Assembly: GCA_029298735.1 (NCBI GenBank)
Contig: JANSLP010000008.1
Location: forward strand, 186,001 to 250,000
From: Ophiostoma sp. CBS 140.51
Lineage: Eukaryota; Ascomycota; Sordariomycetes; Ophiostomatales; Ophiostomataceae
DNA length: 64,000 bases
Reading direction: 5' to 3'
Position 1 is the first letter of the stretch. The number at the start of each line of letters is the position of its first letter. This document shows, piece by piece, positions 31,101 to 41,755 of the stretch. The notes below the pieces were generated by a model. It did not search any database. It was not told the DNA's origin and worked only from the letters and a program-made list of their open reading frames with translations. Both the position numbers and the translations under genes were made by a program.

Positions 31101-32691
31101 ATGTACGCCAACATTGCCGCTTTCTCGACCTTCCTGGCCCTCGTTGCGGGCCAGCAGGTCGGCACTCAGACCACTGAGACGCATCCCAAGATGTCGTGGC
31201 AGAAGTGCACGGGCGCCGGCTCGTGCACGACTGTCCAGGGCGAGGTCACTATCGACGCCAACTGGCGCTGGCTGCACGACAAGGGCGGTTACTCCAACTG
31301 CTACACTGGCAACGCCTGGAACACCACGGTCTGCAAGGATGCTAAGAGCTGCGCTGCTAACTGCGCTCTTGATGGTGAGTTGTGACCGGAACTTCTTAAA
31401 ACACTTACCGGACATATCTGATATTGACCTCCTCTAGGCGCCGACTACAAGGCCACCTACGGTGCCTCGACCAGCGGCAACGCCCTGTCCATCGGCTTCG
31501 TTACCAAGGGCCAGTACGCCACCAACATCGGCTCGCGCTTCTACCTCATGGCTAGCGCCAGCAAGTACCAGATGTTCACGCTTCTGGGCAATGAGTTCAC
31601 CTTCGATGTCGATGTCTCGAAGCTGGGCTGTGGTCTCAACGGCGCCCTGTACTTCGTCTCTATGGACGAGGATGGTGGCATGAGCAAGTACCCCACAAAC
31701 AAGGCCGGTGCCAAGTACGGTACTGGTTACTGCGATGCCCAGTGCCCTCGTGATCTCAAGTTCATCAACGGTGAGGCCAACTCGGCCAGCTGGAACCCGT
31801 CCTCCAACGACCCGAACGCCGGTGTCGGTGGCTACGGCTCTTGCTGCTCGGAGATGGACATCTGGGAGGCCAACTCGATCTCGACTGCTTACACGCCGCA
31901 CCCCTGCACGGACGTCGGCCAGACCCGTTGCGAGGGCGACGGCTGCGGTGGCACCTACTCGTCCACCCGTTACGCCGGTACTTGCGACCCTGACGGTTGT
32001 GATTTCAACTCGTACCGCATGGGTGTCAAGGACTTCTACGGCCCCGGCATGACTGTCGACACCAAGAGCAAGTTCACTGTTGTGACACAGTTCATCAAGG
32101 GCTCTGATGGCAACCTCGAGTCGATTCGCCGTTTCTACGTCCAGGGCGGTAAGGTCATCCCCAACTCGGAGTCGGCCATTGCTGGCACCTCGGGCAACCA
32201 GATCGACACTGCTTTCTGCAAGGCCCAGAAGACTGCCTTTGGCGACGACGACCACTTCACCGAAAAGGGCGGCCTCGTCCAGTTCACCAAGGCCGTCAGC
32301 GCCCCCATGGTTCTTGTCATGTCTCTGTGGGACGACGTAAGTTTTTTTTTCTTGTTTTTTTTCTTCTTCAAAATGGGGCGACGAACAGGTTGAAAAGACA
32401 CTCGCTAACAACACCGATAGCACTACTCCAACATGCTGTGGCTGGACTCGACCTACCCCACCGATGCCGATGCCAGCACTCCCGGCAAGGGCCGTGGTTC
32501 TTGCGCTACCTCGTCCGGTGTTCCCGCCGATGTCGAATCCAAGCAGGGCAGCGACACCGTCATCTACTGTAAGTCTTCCGGATGTACAAAAATAACAATA
32601 AAAATATTACTGTGCCTGCCTCCAATATTAACTCTCTACAGCCAACATCAAGTTCGGTCCCATCAACTCGACCTTCGCCGCCAGCGGTTAA
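31101..32691 (+). CDS. cbh1: Secreted GH7 cellobiohydrolase I, catalytic domain only
   Basis: Retaining exoglucanase releasing cellobiose from the reducing ends of cellulose. Exons 31101-31374, 31438-32336, 32421-32568 and 32642-32691 give 456 aa. A signal peptide (MYANIAAFSTFLALVAG) is followed by QQVGTQTTETHPKMSW, the usual mature N-terminus. The catalytic triad motif EMDIWEAN lies at about residues 230-237: nucleophile Glu, helper Asp and acid/base Glu all present. Many paired cysteines (GYGSCCSEMD, CEGDGCGGTYS, CDPDGCDFNSYR) match the family's disulfides. The protein ends at NSTFAASG right after the catalytic domain, so it has no Ser/Thr linker and no CBM1. Introns are 63, 84 and 73 bases with frame kept throughout. 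Confidence 0.96.
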
Positions 32692-33453
32692 GCGACTCAC
32701 TTGGGCATGGACGGATAAGAGACGGGCGACGGAGAGGGAGGAAAGGGGCGTTTCGTACCAACCCTTTCTTCTTGCTCTGTTCGTTCTCTTTTTTTCACGC
32801 GAGTAGACTCAGCCCGACGGTACAGTTTGCACCTACGACTGCATCAATGGGCTGACGACAGCGCACGACCAAAAAAAAAAGAAAACAAGGCGGGCATCGT
32901 TTTTAATCTAGTTTTGCCAATCATCTTCCCCTTGTAACGACAAAAAAATAAAAGACCATAGACCCAGAACCAGAACCAGAACGAGAACCAGCCATGATTG
33001 TTTTGTGATTTATGATTTATGGCGCTGAATGACTACTAAGGAGAGAAAAACATAAGAAGAAAGGTGAGAAGTGCCCGGCATCGGAATATGCGGCTTGCAT
33101 TGAACCGGATAGAGAACACGGCTGCCTATGGGCCGACGGTAATTATGATTTTTTTTTCCGGAAAAGGGCGAACATTTCTATCGCATATTATTTCAATTAG
33201 AAGATAAATAATAAAAATCAATTGATTGAATGGGTATCGTCTATCTGCGCAGTTGTGTTATTCGTGTTTCTTTTCATAACTTCGCGTGAAATAATAAACC
33301 AATGCCCGCTGACTTGAAACAAGAAATGATGCTAAATAGTGAAGGAAGAAAAAGCGATACAAGCAAAGCAAGATGAAGTAGGCTGAAAAACGGGGAAAGG
33401 AATCCAAAAAAATCAACGCAAGCTAGGAAAGACAAAGATACTCCAACACCCCC
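32692..33453. other. Convergent 3' region cellulase / VIVID
   Basis: About 760 bases, AT-rich in its second half. A short tandem ACCAGA repeat occurs near 32968-32988. No gene is seen. Confidence 0.5.
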
Positions 33454-34156
33454 CTACTCCATGGCACTCTTATCACAGAGGAAACCCACAGAGTAGCGGT
33501 GCCGCTGAGGGTGCCGTTTCCGGCCGCTGTCGCCATTGATCTGGCTATGGCTGTTGTGATCGTCGTCGTCCCAATAGATGGGCACCACAGACAGGAAGTT
33601 TACAAACGGCGTGCCGTCTTTGCGGAAGTTGGTCACATCGACCTGGATCTCACGGTTGTGCATGACGGACTGATGCAGGACTTGACGAACACGCGGCTGG
33701 ACGTATGGACTGGGCGCCGTCGGGGCTGTCGGAGGGACTGTCTGCTCTTGGACGGAGCCGGGCCACTGGAGGAAGCGACAGTTGCGGCCAAGCACTTCAT
33801 CCAGCGTGTAACCTGTGAGGGCGAGAAACGAGTTGGAGGCGTAAACAACGGGCGTATCTGGCAGATAGAGGTCACAGAGGACAATTGGGCACGAAGCGTC
33901 GACGGGGCCGAGATCGATCGTCGGATTTGGGCGTGTGGCAACGCAGTACTGAAGGTTAGCAGGAGCACCATGACCAATTTTTTTCTTACCGGTGCCGGGG
34001 ACTAACCAAAATCTTCATGAGATCAAATCCACTCGGACAGTACATGCCCGGAAAGAAAAAGAGGTTCGTATCGTAGACAGCACCGGATTCTTGGTCGGCG
34101 GCATCCTGGGCGCTTGGCCCAAGATCAAACGTCGCAGGCATCAAAGCCGTCACCAT
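33454..34156 (-). CDS. vvd: VIVID/ENVOY-type LOV-domain blue-light photoreceptor
   Basis: Small cytosolic/nuclear photoreceptor that damps the White Collar complex during photoadaptation. Exons 34156-34007 and 33948-33454 (58-base intron, donor GTTAGT, TGCTAAC branch site) give 214 aa. The N-cap LFFFPGMYCPSGFDLMKIL and the hinge RPNPTIDLGPVD match VIVID. The flavin-adduct motif GRNCRFLQ places the photoactive cysteine at residue 107. VDVTNFRKDGTPFVNFLSVVPI is the FAD-binding sheet, ending in RYSVGFLCDKS. Two insertions stand out: a Pro-rich loop after CRFLQ and about 20 extra Asp/Ser/His/Arg residues in the last hairpin (DDDDHNSHSQ onward). Being little more than the LOV domain, it is VIVID rather than WC-1. 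Confidence 0.94.
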
Positions 34157-37100
34157 GTTGTCTGTTGAGGTGGTGATCCGTTGTAAGTTTGTGTTGTCTA
34201 CAGTGGTTGCGGCTGTGGTTGTGGTGGTCGTCGTGCCGAGATGTGACGTCGATGTAAATATTGGACCCTGATCGGACTATGGTCGATTGGTAGCGATGTA
34301 AGTGATGAGACCAGATGCGTCAGGTTGACTAGATGTTATATGTAGTCGCAAGGAAAAAGAAAAGAAAAATGAAGGCAGAAAATGGTAAAATGGACCAAAA
34401 GAGTTCGAAATGTGTTTCTTTTTCCGTTCTTGTGATTTTCGGTATCTCCTCTCCCTATTTTTCATTCCATGACCCCTCTCAGGTCGGATCTCGATCTCGA
34501 TCTCAATGTAGAGGTTTAATAAAAAAGTGGGCGTACCGGGATTGGCACGTCCATAGCCGTTGTAGGTTGGGCGTCCTTTTTGCGAAAAAGAGTGACTACA
34601 AACTTGACCAGTTATAGCTGGTAGGTATAGTCGGCAAAGGCGAAAAGACTGAGAAATCAGAACACCAAACACCGCTTATGATTCTCTGACTCGGCCGCGT
34701 ATTTTCGGTAGGCTGCTTTTTTTGAGTAAGTATCTGGATCCTGATTATGTTTCTCGATCCAAAAAGCCAGCCAGGCGAAGAGGCGATCGTCGATGACGCG
34801 CCAGGGATTTGCCTATCACTCCTGTGTAGTTTCTTGTGCGGGACTTAATAAAAAGAGCTAAGAAAATAAACATACCTGAACCACAAAAAACGTAGTTTTG
34901 TGCTTATATGCCGTTGAGGTCGTCTCAGTCTACTTTTGTTCTGACAATTCGTTTTCTTATTATCATGAGCCTCGTATGTATTTCTTGAAGCTTCATACTC
35001 GTCTCGACAAAAGAGATATCCTGTTTATATCTACCTCGACCGTGGATAATGGAAGACGCAATAACCAGCCAACACCATCTTCTGGGGTTTTCACCAGTCT
35101 CTCCTACAATTGGACCCTTTTACTTTTCTTCCATTCCCGCTTTGGGAACAGATAGACAGCTCAGTCTGCATCCTAGCGAACGGGCCCCGGCTGTCCCCCA
35201 TCAATTATGGAGCCTTGTCTGCAGCCACCAGACGGAGAATTTCTTTGCTTTCACGTCGACTCCTACGGCGACTTCTTACAGTCTTGCAGATTTTCGGCCT
35301 GACGACTGACAACCGATGACTGACGACTGACGACGTAAACTTCTACGGACCCATACCAATATGCATGCATTATGCACCCTGTCGCTCAAAGCTTGGACGA
35401 GTCAAAGCCTGGAACGGGGACGAGAAAAGCATATAGGTACGGGCTTGACCGAAACAGGAATCCGACAGGAAGGCAGCCAGTTGCGAAGCCTGTTGAGCCT
35501 GTACAATCGTGGACAAGCCTGAATTAGTGTGACGCAGGGTCAACCAAGGGACGCAAATCCAGGACGGACGTCGGGAGCGAAAGCTCAGCCGTTTGTTGTT
35601 TGTGGGGAAAGAAGGGACCACAAAGAGGGCCACAGCAGATCCGGACGAAACCAAAAGCAACCAAGAAGCAATCAAAGGAACCAAAGAAGGCTGCTTTGAC
35701 TGACGGCCCACCTATTTGTCTGATCGATGCAGACCAGACAAGGTTGAAGCGATCGGGCTGTGATGTGATCGTCGGGAGTTGAGCACAAAGGAGCCTGCCA
35801 GCCTGCATATGAAAAGCCAAGCGAGGGTGAGGCCAACGGCAAAAGGGAGGGAGGGTGGATGAAGGAAAAAAAGTACACGGAACGAGCCGACGAGCATAGT
35901 ACGATCTGACGAAAGAGGGTCAAGGGCGAGGATGAGGTGAAGGCGCCGGTGTGACACAACGATACGATCTTGCCGAACACGAAGAGTGAGCCTCGATGAA
36001 GAATGACCAGGAGTAAATGGATGGCGGGCAAAAAGAAAAAAGAACAATATAGAATAGAAGTGGAGAACGAGAATGGCCATCACCAGCTGCCATTGTAAAC
36101 GCCACCAAACAGGCCGCATCAAGACTCAAGAGAAACGTCGTGCACCTCTCGTGCACCAACAGCCAGACGCCACAGACCGGTCAAGATCCCATCGACCAAC
36201 GGCCTGTCCCTGTCCTGAGCCGCTTGTCTCTCGTGTTCCTTGTCCGGTCTGTTGGTTGCTTGTCGCTGGGTCCGTGTTAGTTGTCACGTGATACGCAACA
36301 AGTCCGCCTCTGTTGGGCAATGTGCATGAGATTCTATGGAATAGACAAGTCAGGCCTCTCAGGGGCAGGACCACCTATCTAGAGCCCATCACGTGACGTA
36401 CACGTGGCCGGCCAGGCTGGTGGGTCCAACAGCCTCTGATCGCATCTAAGAGTCGTAGACCGCGCGATCGAGAATGTCTTATAGATCGGGGCGATGTCCG
36501 TTTTGCAGTCTTCCACGCACGATCGGCCGCTCAGCACTGAAAGCAAGGACATCGAAAACCGCCCAGGATGGCTAACATGCAGAGTGGTGATAATAAGAAA
36601 TTCATATCAAAGAAAGGCATCAATAGCGATGAAAAAATAAACCAAATTTCATGGAATGGGACAAAAACGCGCAAAGAGCCCCCTCAAAAAGCGAACCCCA
36701 CGCACGTCGATGACTTCTTGATTTCAAACCTGGAATACGCCATATTGGCCCGCAGATACGGACTTTCGTATGGACATGCGAATCTGTTGGTCTCGGATGC
36801 ATCTGACAGCTTGTCGAGGCCATTTCCGACGATGGAGTCAGTCTCGGTTTCTGTCTAGTGCCGATGGTCTTATCGGTCAGCGCAGCCGATAAGCATTTGC
36901 GCTCGTCGTGAAGATGCAAATCGTGTATCTGAAAATGAGGCCTGTTTCTGGCACCGTGATGGTCAAAAGCTCGCGATTGCCTATTTTGGCGATCGGTACC
37001 AAGTGACGTAGCTATTGGGGCTGATGAAGCCCCATATTCTTCTACGCAAAAAAGCCCGACTCGGATACTGACATAATTACCTGCAAGCGCCCCGCTAGGC

Positions 37101-37246
37101 GCCGTCAGGGTCTGGCGTAAATGAGGACGCGGTCGACGCGTTTTCTTCACCACACCATCGCCACTGTACTGTACTGTATTTGGCTTGTTGAGCATGCAGC
37201 CCCTCCATCGTCGCAAATTTTAACCAACACCACCACCATCATCGCG
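34157..37246. other. Three-kilobase intergenic region VIVID / NSE2
   Basis: No supported gene. The vvd promoter occupies the left side. CACGTG palindromes at 36285-36290, 36390-36395 and 36401-36406 are the clearest motifs. Several open frames of 60-200 codons exist on the minus strand, but they lack coding-like codon use. Confidence 0.45.
34484..34505. promoter_or_regulatory. Tandem GATCTC motifs upstream of VIVID, candidate light-response element
   Basis: Three GATCTC units in a row about 330 bases upstream of the vvd start. White Collar light-response elements contain paired GATC-type cores, so this is a reasonable candidate. Inference only. Confidence 0.35.
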
Positions 37247-38713
37247 ATGAATCGGCGTGGACTTCTCGTGCAGCAACCTGCGCGCCGTAGCAGCGGTCCC
37301 TCTGGAAATGGAGCATCTTCGTCATCCTCATCGATACCTCTAACGCGTCTCGCACCAGATGACCTACCTCCACACGAAACGCTTGAGTTGCCGCTGTCCG
37401 ACGCATCAGTACGCAAAATCGCCGAGATCACCAACCGCTCGTCCAGCCTTCGCGTCTATGATACCCACCTGAAGAAATCAGCCGAGCTGTTGCGCGAGGC
37501 TGTCGGCAACATCAATGAAACTCTGGCCGAACGCAGTGCACAGCTCGAGGCCACGGCCGAGCGACGGCGCGAGCGCGGCGGCGACACCCCAGCTAGTGGT
37601 GAGCAGTCGCTGATTGACTCGGTCGCACGCCTCAAGGAGAGCGTGGGTGGCTTGACAGAAAAGGTCGAGAGGGGCGCACGTTCGACTATTGATCTGCAGA
37701 TGGAGCTCGAGGACGAGCGACAGGCACTGGGAGCCATGGCTTCGCGAATTGAAGCGCGGGCGAGGGAAGACAAACAGCGAAAGCAAGAACGGGACGAGGC
37801 ACGTGCGGCAAGAGAAGCCGAGGGCGGCAGCCGACGCCGGAAGCGGAGGAGGACCGGCGGCAACGCGAAAACCGAGGGAGATGAAAAGAACGAAAACGAC
37901 GAAGAGGACGAAGAGGGGGATGACGATGACGAGGACGACGAGGATATCACCAACGCATACCAAGGCCCACCAGCAGCGAGCGCCCTCAGCATCCTCACAG
38001 AAGAACGCGCCATCCGCGCTGCTAATTACGCCGACATGAATGCCCACCAAAAATACGGCCTCAACAACGACTACATTGCCTTCAAGCAGATGCTGCACGT
38101 CAGCATGTACCCCGACGAGGATGTGCAGCTTCCGGACGCCTCTCAGTGGTTCAACGCGTCTGGCGAGCCGGTTCCGTACGGCCCTGCTGCCGGTGGTGCT
38201 AATGGCAACGGCGAGGGCGCGGGCGATTTGGATGGCGCCGATGCTGACGAAGATTTGGTCGTGCAGCGCGAGGTCATCAGCTTCAAATGCCCGCTTTCGC
38301 TTGTCACCATGGTAGACCCCTACCGCAGCACTGTCTGCAAGCACACTTTTGAGCACAGCGCCATTAGTGAGTACCTCCGCCCTACTGGTGGCGGCCGCAA
38401 TGCTGGCATGGAGCCCAAGAAGTGCCCTCAGACAGGCTGCGACAAGATGTACACAGCGGCCGATATCGTGCCAGATACCACAATGCGCCGCCGTATCCAG
38501 CAAGCCGCCAAGCGCGAGCGCCTTCGCCAAGACGCCGCTGAAGCCGCCACGTCTGACGTAGAGGGTGACGACGGCAATGGCAAGGGCAACAACGACCCGG
38601 AACATGCTCAGGACGTCGACGACATTGTCGATGCCAGCCAGTTCCGCCGTATGACCAACGCCGAGAGCGAGGCCCGCACTGTGAAGCGTGAGCGCTTCCA
38701 GCGGAATAAATGA
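37247..38713 (+). CDS. NSE2: SUMO E3 ligase Nse2/Mms21, SP-RING protein of the Smc5/6 complex
   Basis: Intronless, 488 aa. Transfers SUMO within the Smc5/6 DNA-repair complex. The N-terminal half is helical (about residues 40-190) and would bind Smc5. A basic patch (RRRKRRRTGG) and a long acidic tract (EEDEEGDDDDEDDED) lie near residues 205-245. The SP-RING starts around residue 345: FKCPLSLVTMVDPYRSTVCKHTFEHSAISEYL, then KKCPQTGCDKMY, containing the Cys/His zinc ligands and the spacing of the Nse2 class. The C-terminus is Arg/Glu-rich. It is longer than yeast Mms21 because of the charged middle. The start is at 37247, just after a CA-rich leader. Confidence 0.93.
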   Translation: MNRRGLLVQQPARRSSGPSGNGASSSSSSIPLTRLAPDDLPPHETLELPLSDASVRKIAEITNRSSSLRVYDTHLKKSAELLREAVGNINETLAERSAQLEATAERRRERGGDTPASGEQSLIDSVARLKESVGGLTEKVERGARSTIDLQMELEDERQALGAMASRIEARAREDKQRKQERDEARAAREAEGGSRRRKRRRTGGNAKTEGDEKNENDEEDEEGDDDDEDDEDITNAYQGPPAASALSILTEERAIRAANYADMNAHQKYGLNNDYIAFKQMLHVSMYPDEDVQLPDASQWFNASGEPVPYGPAAGGANGNGEGAGDLDGADADEDLVVQREVISFKCPLSLVTMVDPYRSTVCKHTFEHSAISEYLRPTGGGRNAGMEPKKCPQTGCDKMYTAADIVPDTTMRRRIQQAAKRERLRQDAAEAATSDVEGDDGNGKGNNDPEHAQDVDDIVDASQFRRMTNAESEARTVKRERFQRNK

Positions 38714-39565
38714 TCTGTGTCAGGACAAGGCAATGTACTAAAATATCTGGGGGGCATGCGGGTATAGAGGAATACTGGACGGTATGCCGTAATGAGAAAT
38801 GAATTTAAAAGCTTTGCAACTTCTTGAAGCCACATAAATACACCGTCGATGATAAGATGAGCGCACACAAATTGTGACGCACTCATATCATAGTATGAGA
38901 TATCTATCTACCGATAAGAAGATGAAACTCAAAGTATCTCCAATTATATGAAATGAATGAAACTTCTTCGTAAAAGAAGACCGTCGTAGGTTTGTTGATG
39001 TGCCCCTGAATGGGGTGTGCACATGGAATCCACGCCTAAGGAGCGGGCCAAGATGGGCTCGCGGGGATATCCAGGCAGATGCAAGTATATAGAAGATATC
39101 GGTTGTCACTATTTTCCCAGATTTGAATAAAGCTCAACTGTCCCGCTGCTGAAGAAACAATTATGGACGGTCTCAGCTCGCTCAGAAATTGACTTTCAGA
39201 TGTGACGGTGTGACGTATCGGGCAGGTACGAATAGGAGCTTCCAGCTCACCATACGCTGTCAGCTCTCTAATTGCGCTAAAGCTCCCAGGTGGGCAGCTG
39301 CTTTCCCGATAAGGCCCCGCAGCTCTGCCGATAAGAGCGCTAAATTGCCTGTAATTAGGTGGCAGGTCCACCCCTGCCACCCGCCCGCACCTGCCCACAT
39401 CTCCAATTTCTGGCCTTCCCAGCTCCAGGTGGGTCGACATCGTCGGTTTCTGCCTCTTTTTTCCCTCCTTTCGTTCTGTCACCTTGTCACCTCCTATTAA
39501 CCCACCTCGACTAAGCGACAACCCTTCTCCTCTCCCGCGCCCGCCCGCGGCATCCTATACTAAAA
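38714..39565. promoter_or_regulatory. Intergenic region upstream of GEM1
   Basis: About 850 bases. Two GATAAG motifs lie close together (39308-39313 and 39330-39335). The last 100 bases are a CT-rich leader. No gene is seen. Confidence 0.45.
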
Positions 39566-41755
39566 ATGGCGCAAGAAGTTCGCATCTGCGTCTGCGGCGA
39601 CGAGGGCACCGGCAAGTCCAGCCTGATCGCGTCGCTCGTCAAGGATGTCTTTATCACGAACAAGATCCAGGCCGTCTTGCCCCAGATCACTATCCCGCCC
39701 AACATTGGTACGCCCGAGAATGTCACGACCACCATTGTCGACACGTCCGCTCGCCCGCAGGACCGCACCACTCTGCGCAAGGAGATCCGCAAGTGCAACG
39801 TCATCCTTCTCGTTTATGCCGACCACTACAGCTACGAACGCGTCGCCCTTTTCTGGATGCCGTATTTCCGCTCCTTGGGCGTTAATGTCCCCGTGGTGTT
39901 GTGTGCCAACAAGTCTGACTTGGCTGCTGCTGCCACGGGAACGACGGCCGCAAACCCAGCAACGCCGTCTGGCGGTATATCAGCTTCGGGCGGCAACAGC
40001 CCTGGCAGCGACGACCAGTTGGCCCAGGTGCTCGAGGAGGAGATGGTGCCCGTTATGCAGGAGTTCCGCGAGATTGACTCATGCATTCGCGCCAGTGCGC
40101 GCGAGCATCGTAACGTCAACGAGGTGTTTTTCCTGTGCCAAAAGGCCGTCACACACCCCATCGCCCCGCTCTTCGACTACAAGGAGGGCAACCTCAAGCC
40201 AGCCTGTGTGGCTGCCCTTCGCCGTATCTTTTACCTGTGCGACAAGGACCAAGACGGTTACCTCAACGACCAAGAAATGCATGCCTTCCAGGAAACCGCA
40301 TTCAACAAGGCGCTATCGCCCGAGGACCTGGCCAGCATCAAGCTGACTCTTGCCAAGGCAGCACGCGGCGGCGGCGCCGACAATGGTGGCCGTGGGGATA
40401 CTACCACAGGCTCTAGACGCGGCGGCGGTCCCGCACGGGGCACCTCGTCCACGGCCGCTACAGGCAGCCGGCCGGTGTCCAGCAATGGCAGCAGCAGTGC
40501 GCTCGGACGTAATGCAGCAGCTGCATCAGCGTCGGCAACTGCCTCGGATATCGTCGACCACGGTATTGACCTGGCCGGCTTCTTGCAACTGAACCGTATT
40601 TACGCTGAAAAGGGCCGCCACGAGACCATCTGGGTCATCCTGCGCAAGTTCCACTATACCGACAGCCTAAGCCTTGCGGACAGCTTCCTGCACCCACGCT
40701 TCGACATACCCGAATCTGCCTCTGCCGAACTCAGCCCAGCTGGCTACCGCTTCTTCATGGATCTGTTCTTGCTATTTGACAAGGACAACGATGGTGGTCT
40801 TAATGACGAGGAGTTGGCCGCCCTCTTTGCGCCCACGCCCGGGTTGCCCGCATCCTGGGTGGAAGCCGACTTCCCTGCATCAACCGTGCGCAACGAGGCC
40901 GGCCACATCACTTTGCAGGGCTGGTTGGCTCAGTGGAGCATGACGACGTTCCTTGAACCCAAGACCACACTCGAGTATTTGGCATATCTCGGTTTCGAGG
41001 CGCCCGGCGCTAAGGGCCCAGCTGCCGGCCCTACGGCCGCCTTCAAAATCACCAAGCCGCGCAAGCGTCGGCGGCGCCCAGGCCGCGTCGACCGCAACGT
41101 CGTGCTGTGCTACATTGTGGGTGCGCCCGGTGCTGGCAAGTCGTCGTTGCTTGATGCCTTCTTGGGCCGTCCATTTGACCCGTTGCACCGTCCCACGATC
41201 CGCCCACGCCGCGCCGTCAACAGTGTTGAGCTCGAGGGCGGCAAGCAGTGCTACCTGATTCTCGAGGAGCTTGGTGAGCTCGAGCCTGCTGTCCTTGAAA
41301 ACCAGGCCCGCCTCGACCAGTGCGATCTGCTGTGCTTTGCCTACGACTCGTCCGACCCTGACTCGTTTAGCCACCTTGTCGACTTGCGCAACCGCAACGG
41401 CCATCTTCTGGATGAGCTACCGGCCGTCTATGCCGCCCTGAAAGCCGATCGTGACAAGACCACCCAGCGCAGTGAGCAGCAGCCCGATAACTACACAGGC
41501 ACGTTACGGATGAGCGCCCCGTTGCACGTCAGTGCTACCTGGGAGAGCATCAGCGAACTATTCGTGTCATTGGCCGAGGCCGCCACTACGCCTAGCCTGG
41601 CATTTCCCAAGAGCGAGGAGCCAGCGGCCGACCGCACAAGCCTTTACGTCGCTCTCGGTGCTGTGGCCTGTGCTGCTGCTGCGGCCTTTATCATGTATGT
41701 TGTCGTTTCCCAAGAAAATAACCGGTTTGCAAGTTCATCACTGACAACCAAATAG
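39566..41755 (+). CDS. GEM1: Mitochondrial Rho GTPase Gem1/Miro
   Basis: Intronless, 729 aa. Tail-anchored outer-membrane GTPase acting in mitochondrial inheritance and ER contact sites. GTPase 1 has the P-loop GDEGTGKS at residues 11-18 and the base motif NKSD near 115. A Ser/Gly-rich insertion (about 120-150) follows NKSD. The first EF-hand, DKDQDGYLNDQE, starts at about residue 226 and the second, DKDNDGGLNDEE, at about 405, both with complete calcium ligands. Between them lies a Gly/Ser/Ala-rich insert at about 270-330. GTPase 2 carries GAPGAGKS near residue 520. A C-terminal hydrophobic segment (YVALGAVACAAAAAFIMYVVV, about 694-714) is the membrane anchor. Domain order is exactly that of Miro. 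Confidence 0.97.
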   Translation: MAQEVRICVCGDEGTGKSSLIASLVKDVFITNKIQAVLPQITIPPNIGTPENVTTTIVDTSARPQDRTTLRKEIRKCNVILLVYADHYSYERVALFWMPYFRSLGVNVPVVLCANKSDLAAAATGTTAANPATPSGGISASGGNSPGSDDQLAQVLEEEMVPVMQEFREIDSCIRASAREHRNVNEVFFLCQKAVTHPIAPLFDYKEGNLKPACVAALRRIFYLCDKDQDGYLNDQEMHAFQETAFNKALSPEDLASIKLTLAKAARGGGADNGGRGDTTTGSRRGGGPARGTSSTAATGSRPVSSNGSSSALGRNAAAASASATASDIVDHGIDLAGFLQLNRIYAEKGRHETIWVILRKFHYTDSLSLADSFLHPRFDIPESASAELSPAGYRFFMDLFLLFDKDNDGGLNDEELAALFAPTPGLPASWVEADFPASTVRNEAGHITLQGWLAQWSMTTFLEPKTTLEYLAYLGFEAPGAKGPAAGPTAAFKITKPRKRRRRPGRVDRNVVLCYIVGAPGAGKSSLLDAFLGRPFDPLHRPTIRPRRAVNSVELEGGKQCYLILEELGELEPAVLENQARLDQCDLLCFAYDSSDPDSFSHLVDLRNRNGHLLDELPAVYAALKADRDKTTQRSEQQPDNYTGTLRMSAPLHVSATWESISELFVSLAEAATTPSLAFPKSEEPAADRTSLYVALGAVACAAAAAFIMYVVVSQENNRFASSSLTTK

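Noticed and set aside
31434..32423. 329-codon open frame on the minus strand
   Set aside because: Antisense to the GH7 gene and running across its intron borders; composition is that of a shadow frame.
36620..37216. 198-codon open frame on the minus strand
   Set aside because: Lies across the NSE2 promoter and leader, has no coding-like codon use and no motif.
37478..38605. 375-codon open frame on the minus strand
   Set aside because: Fully antisense to NSE2; same codon-bias effect, no recognisable motif.
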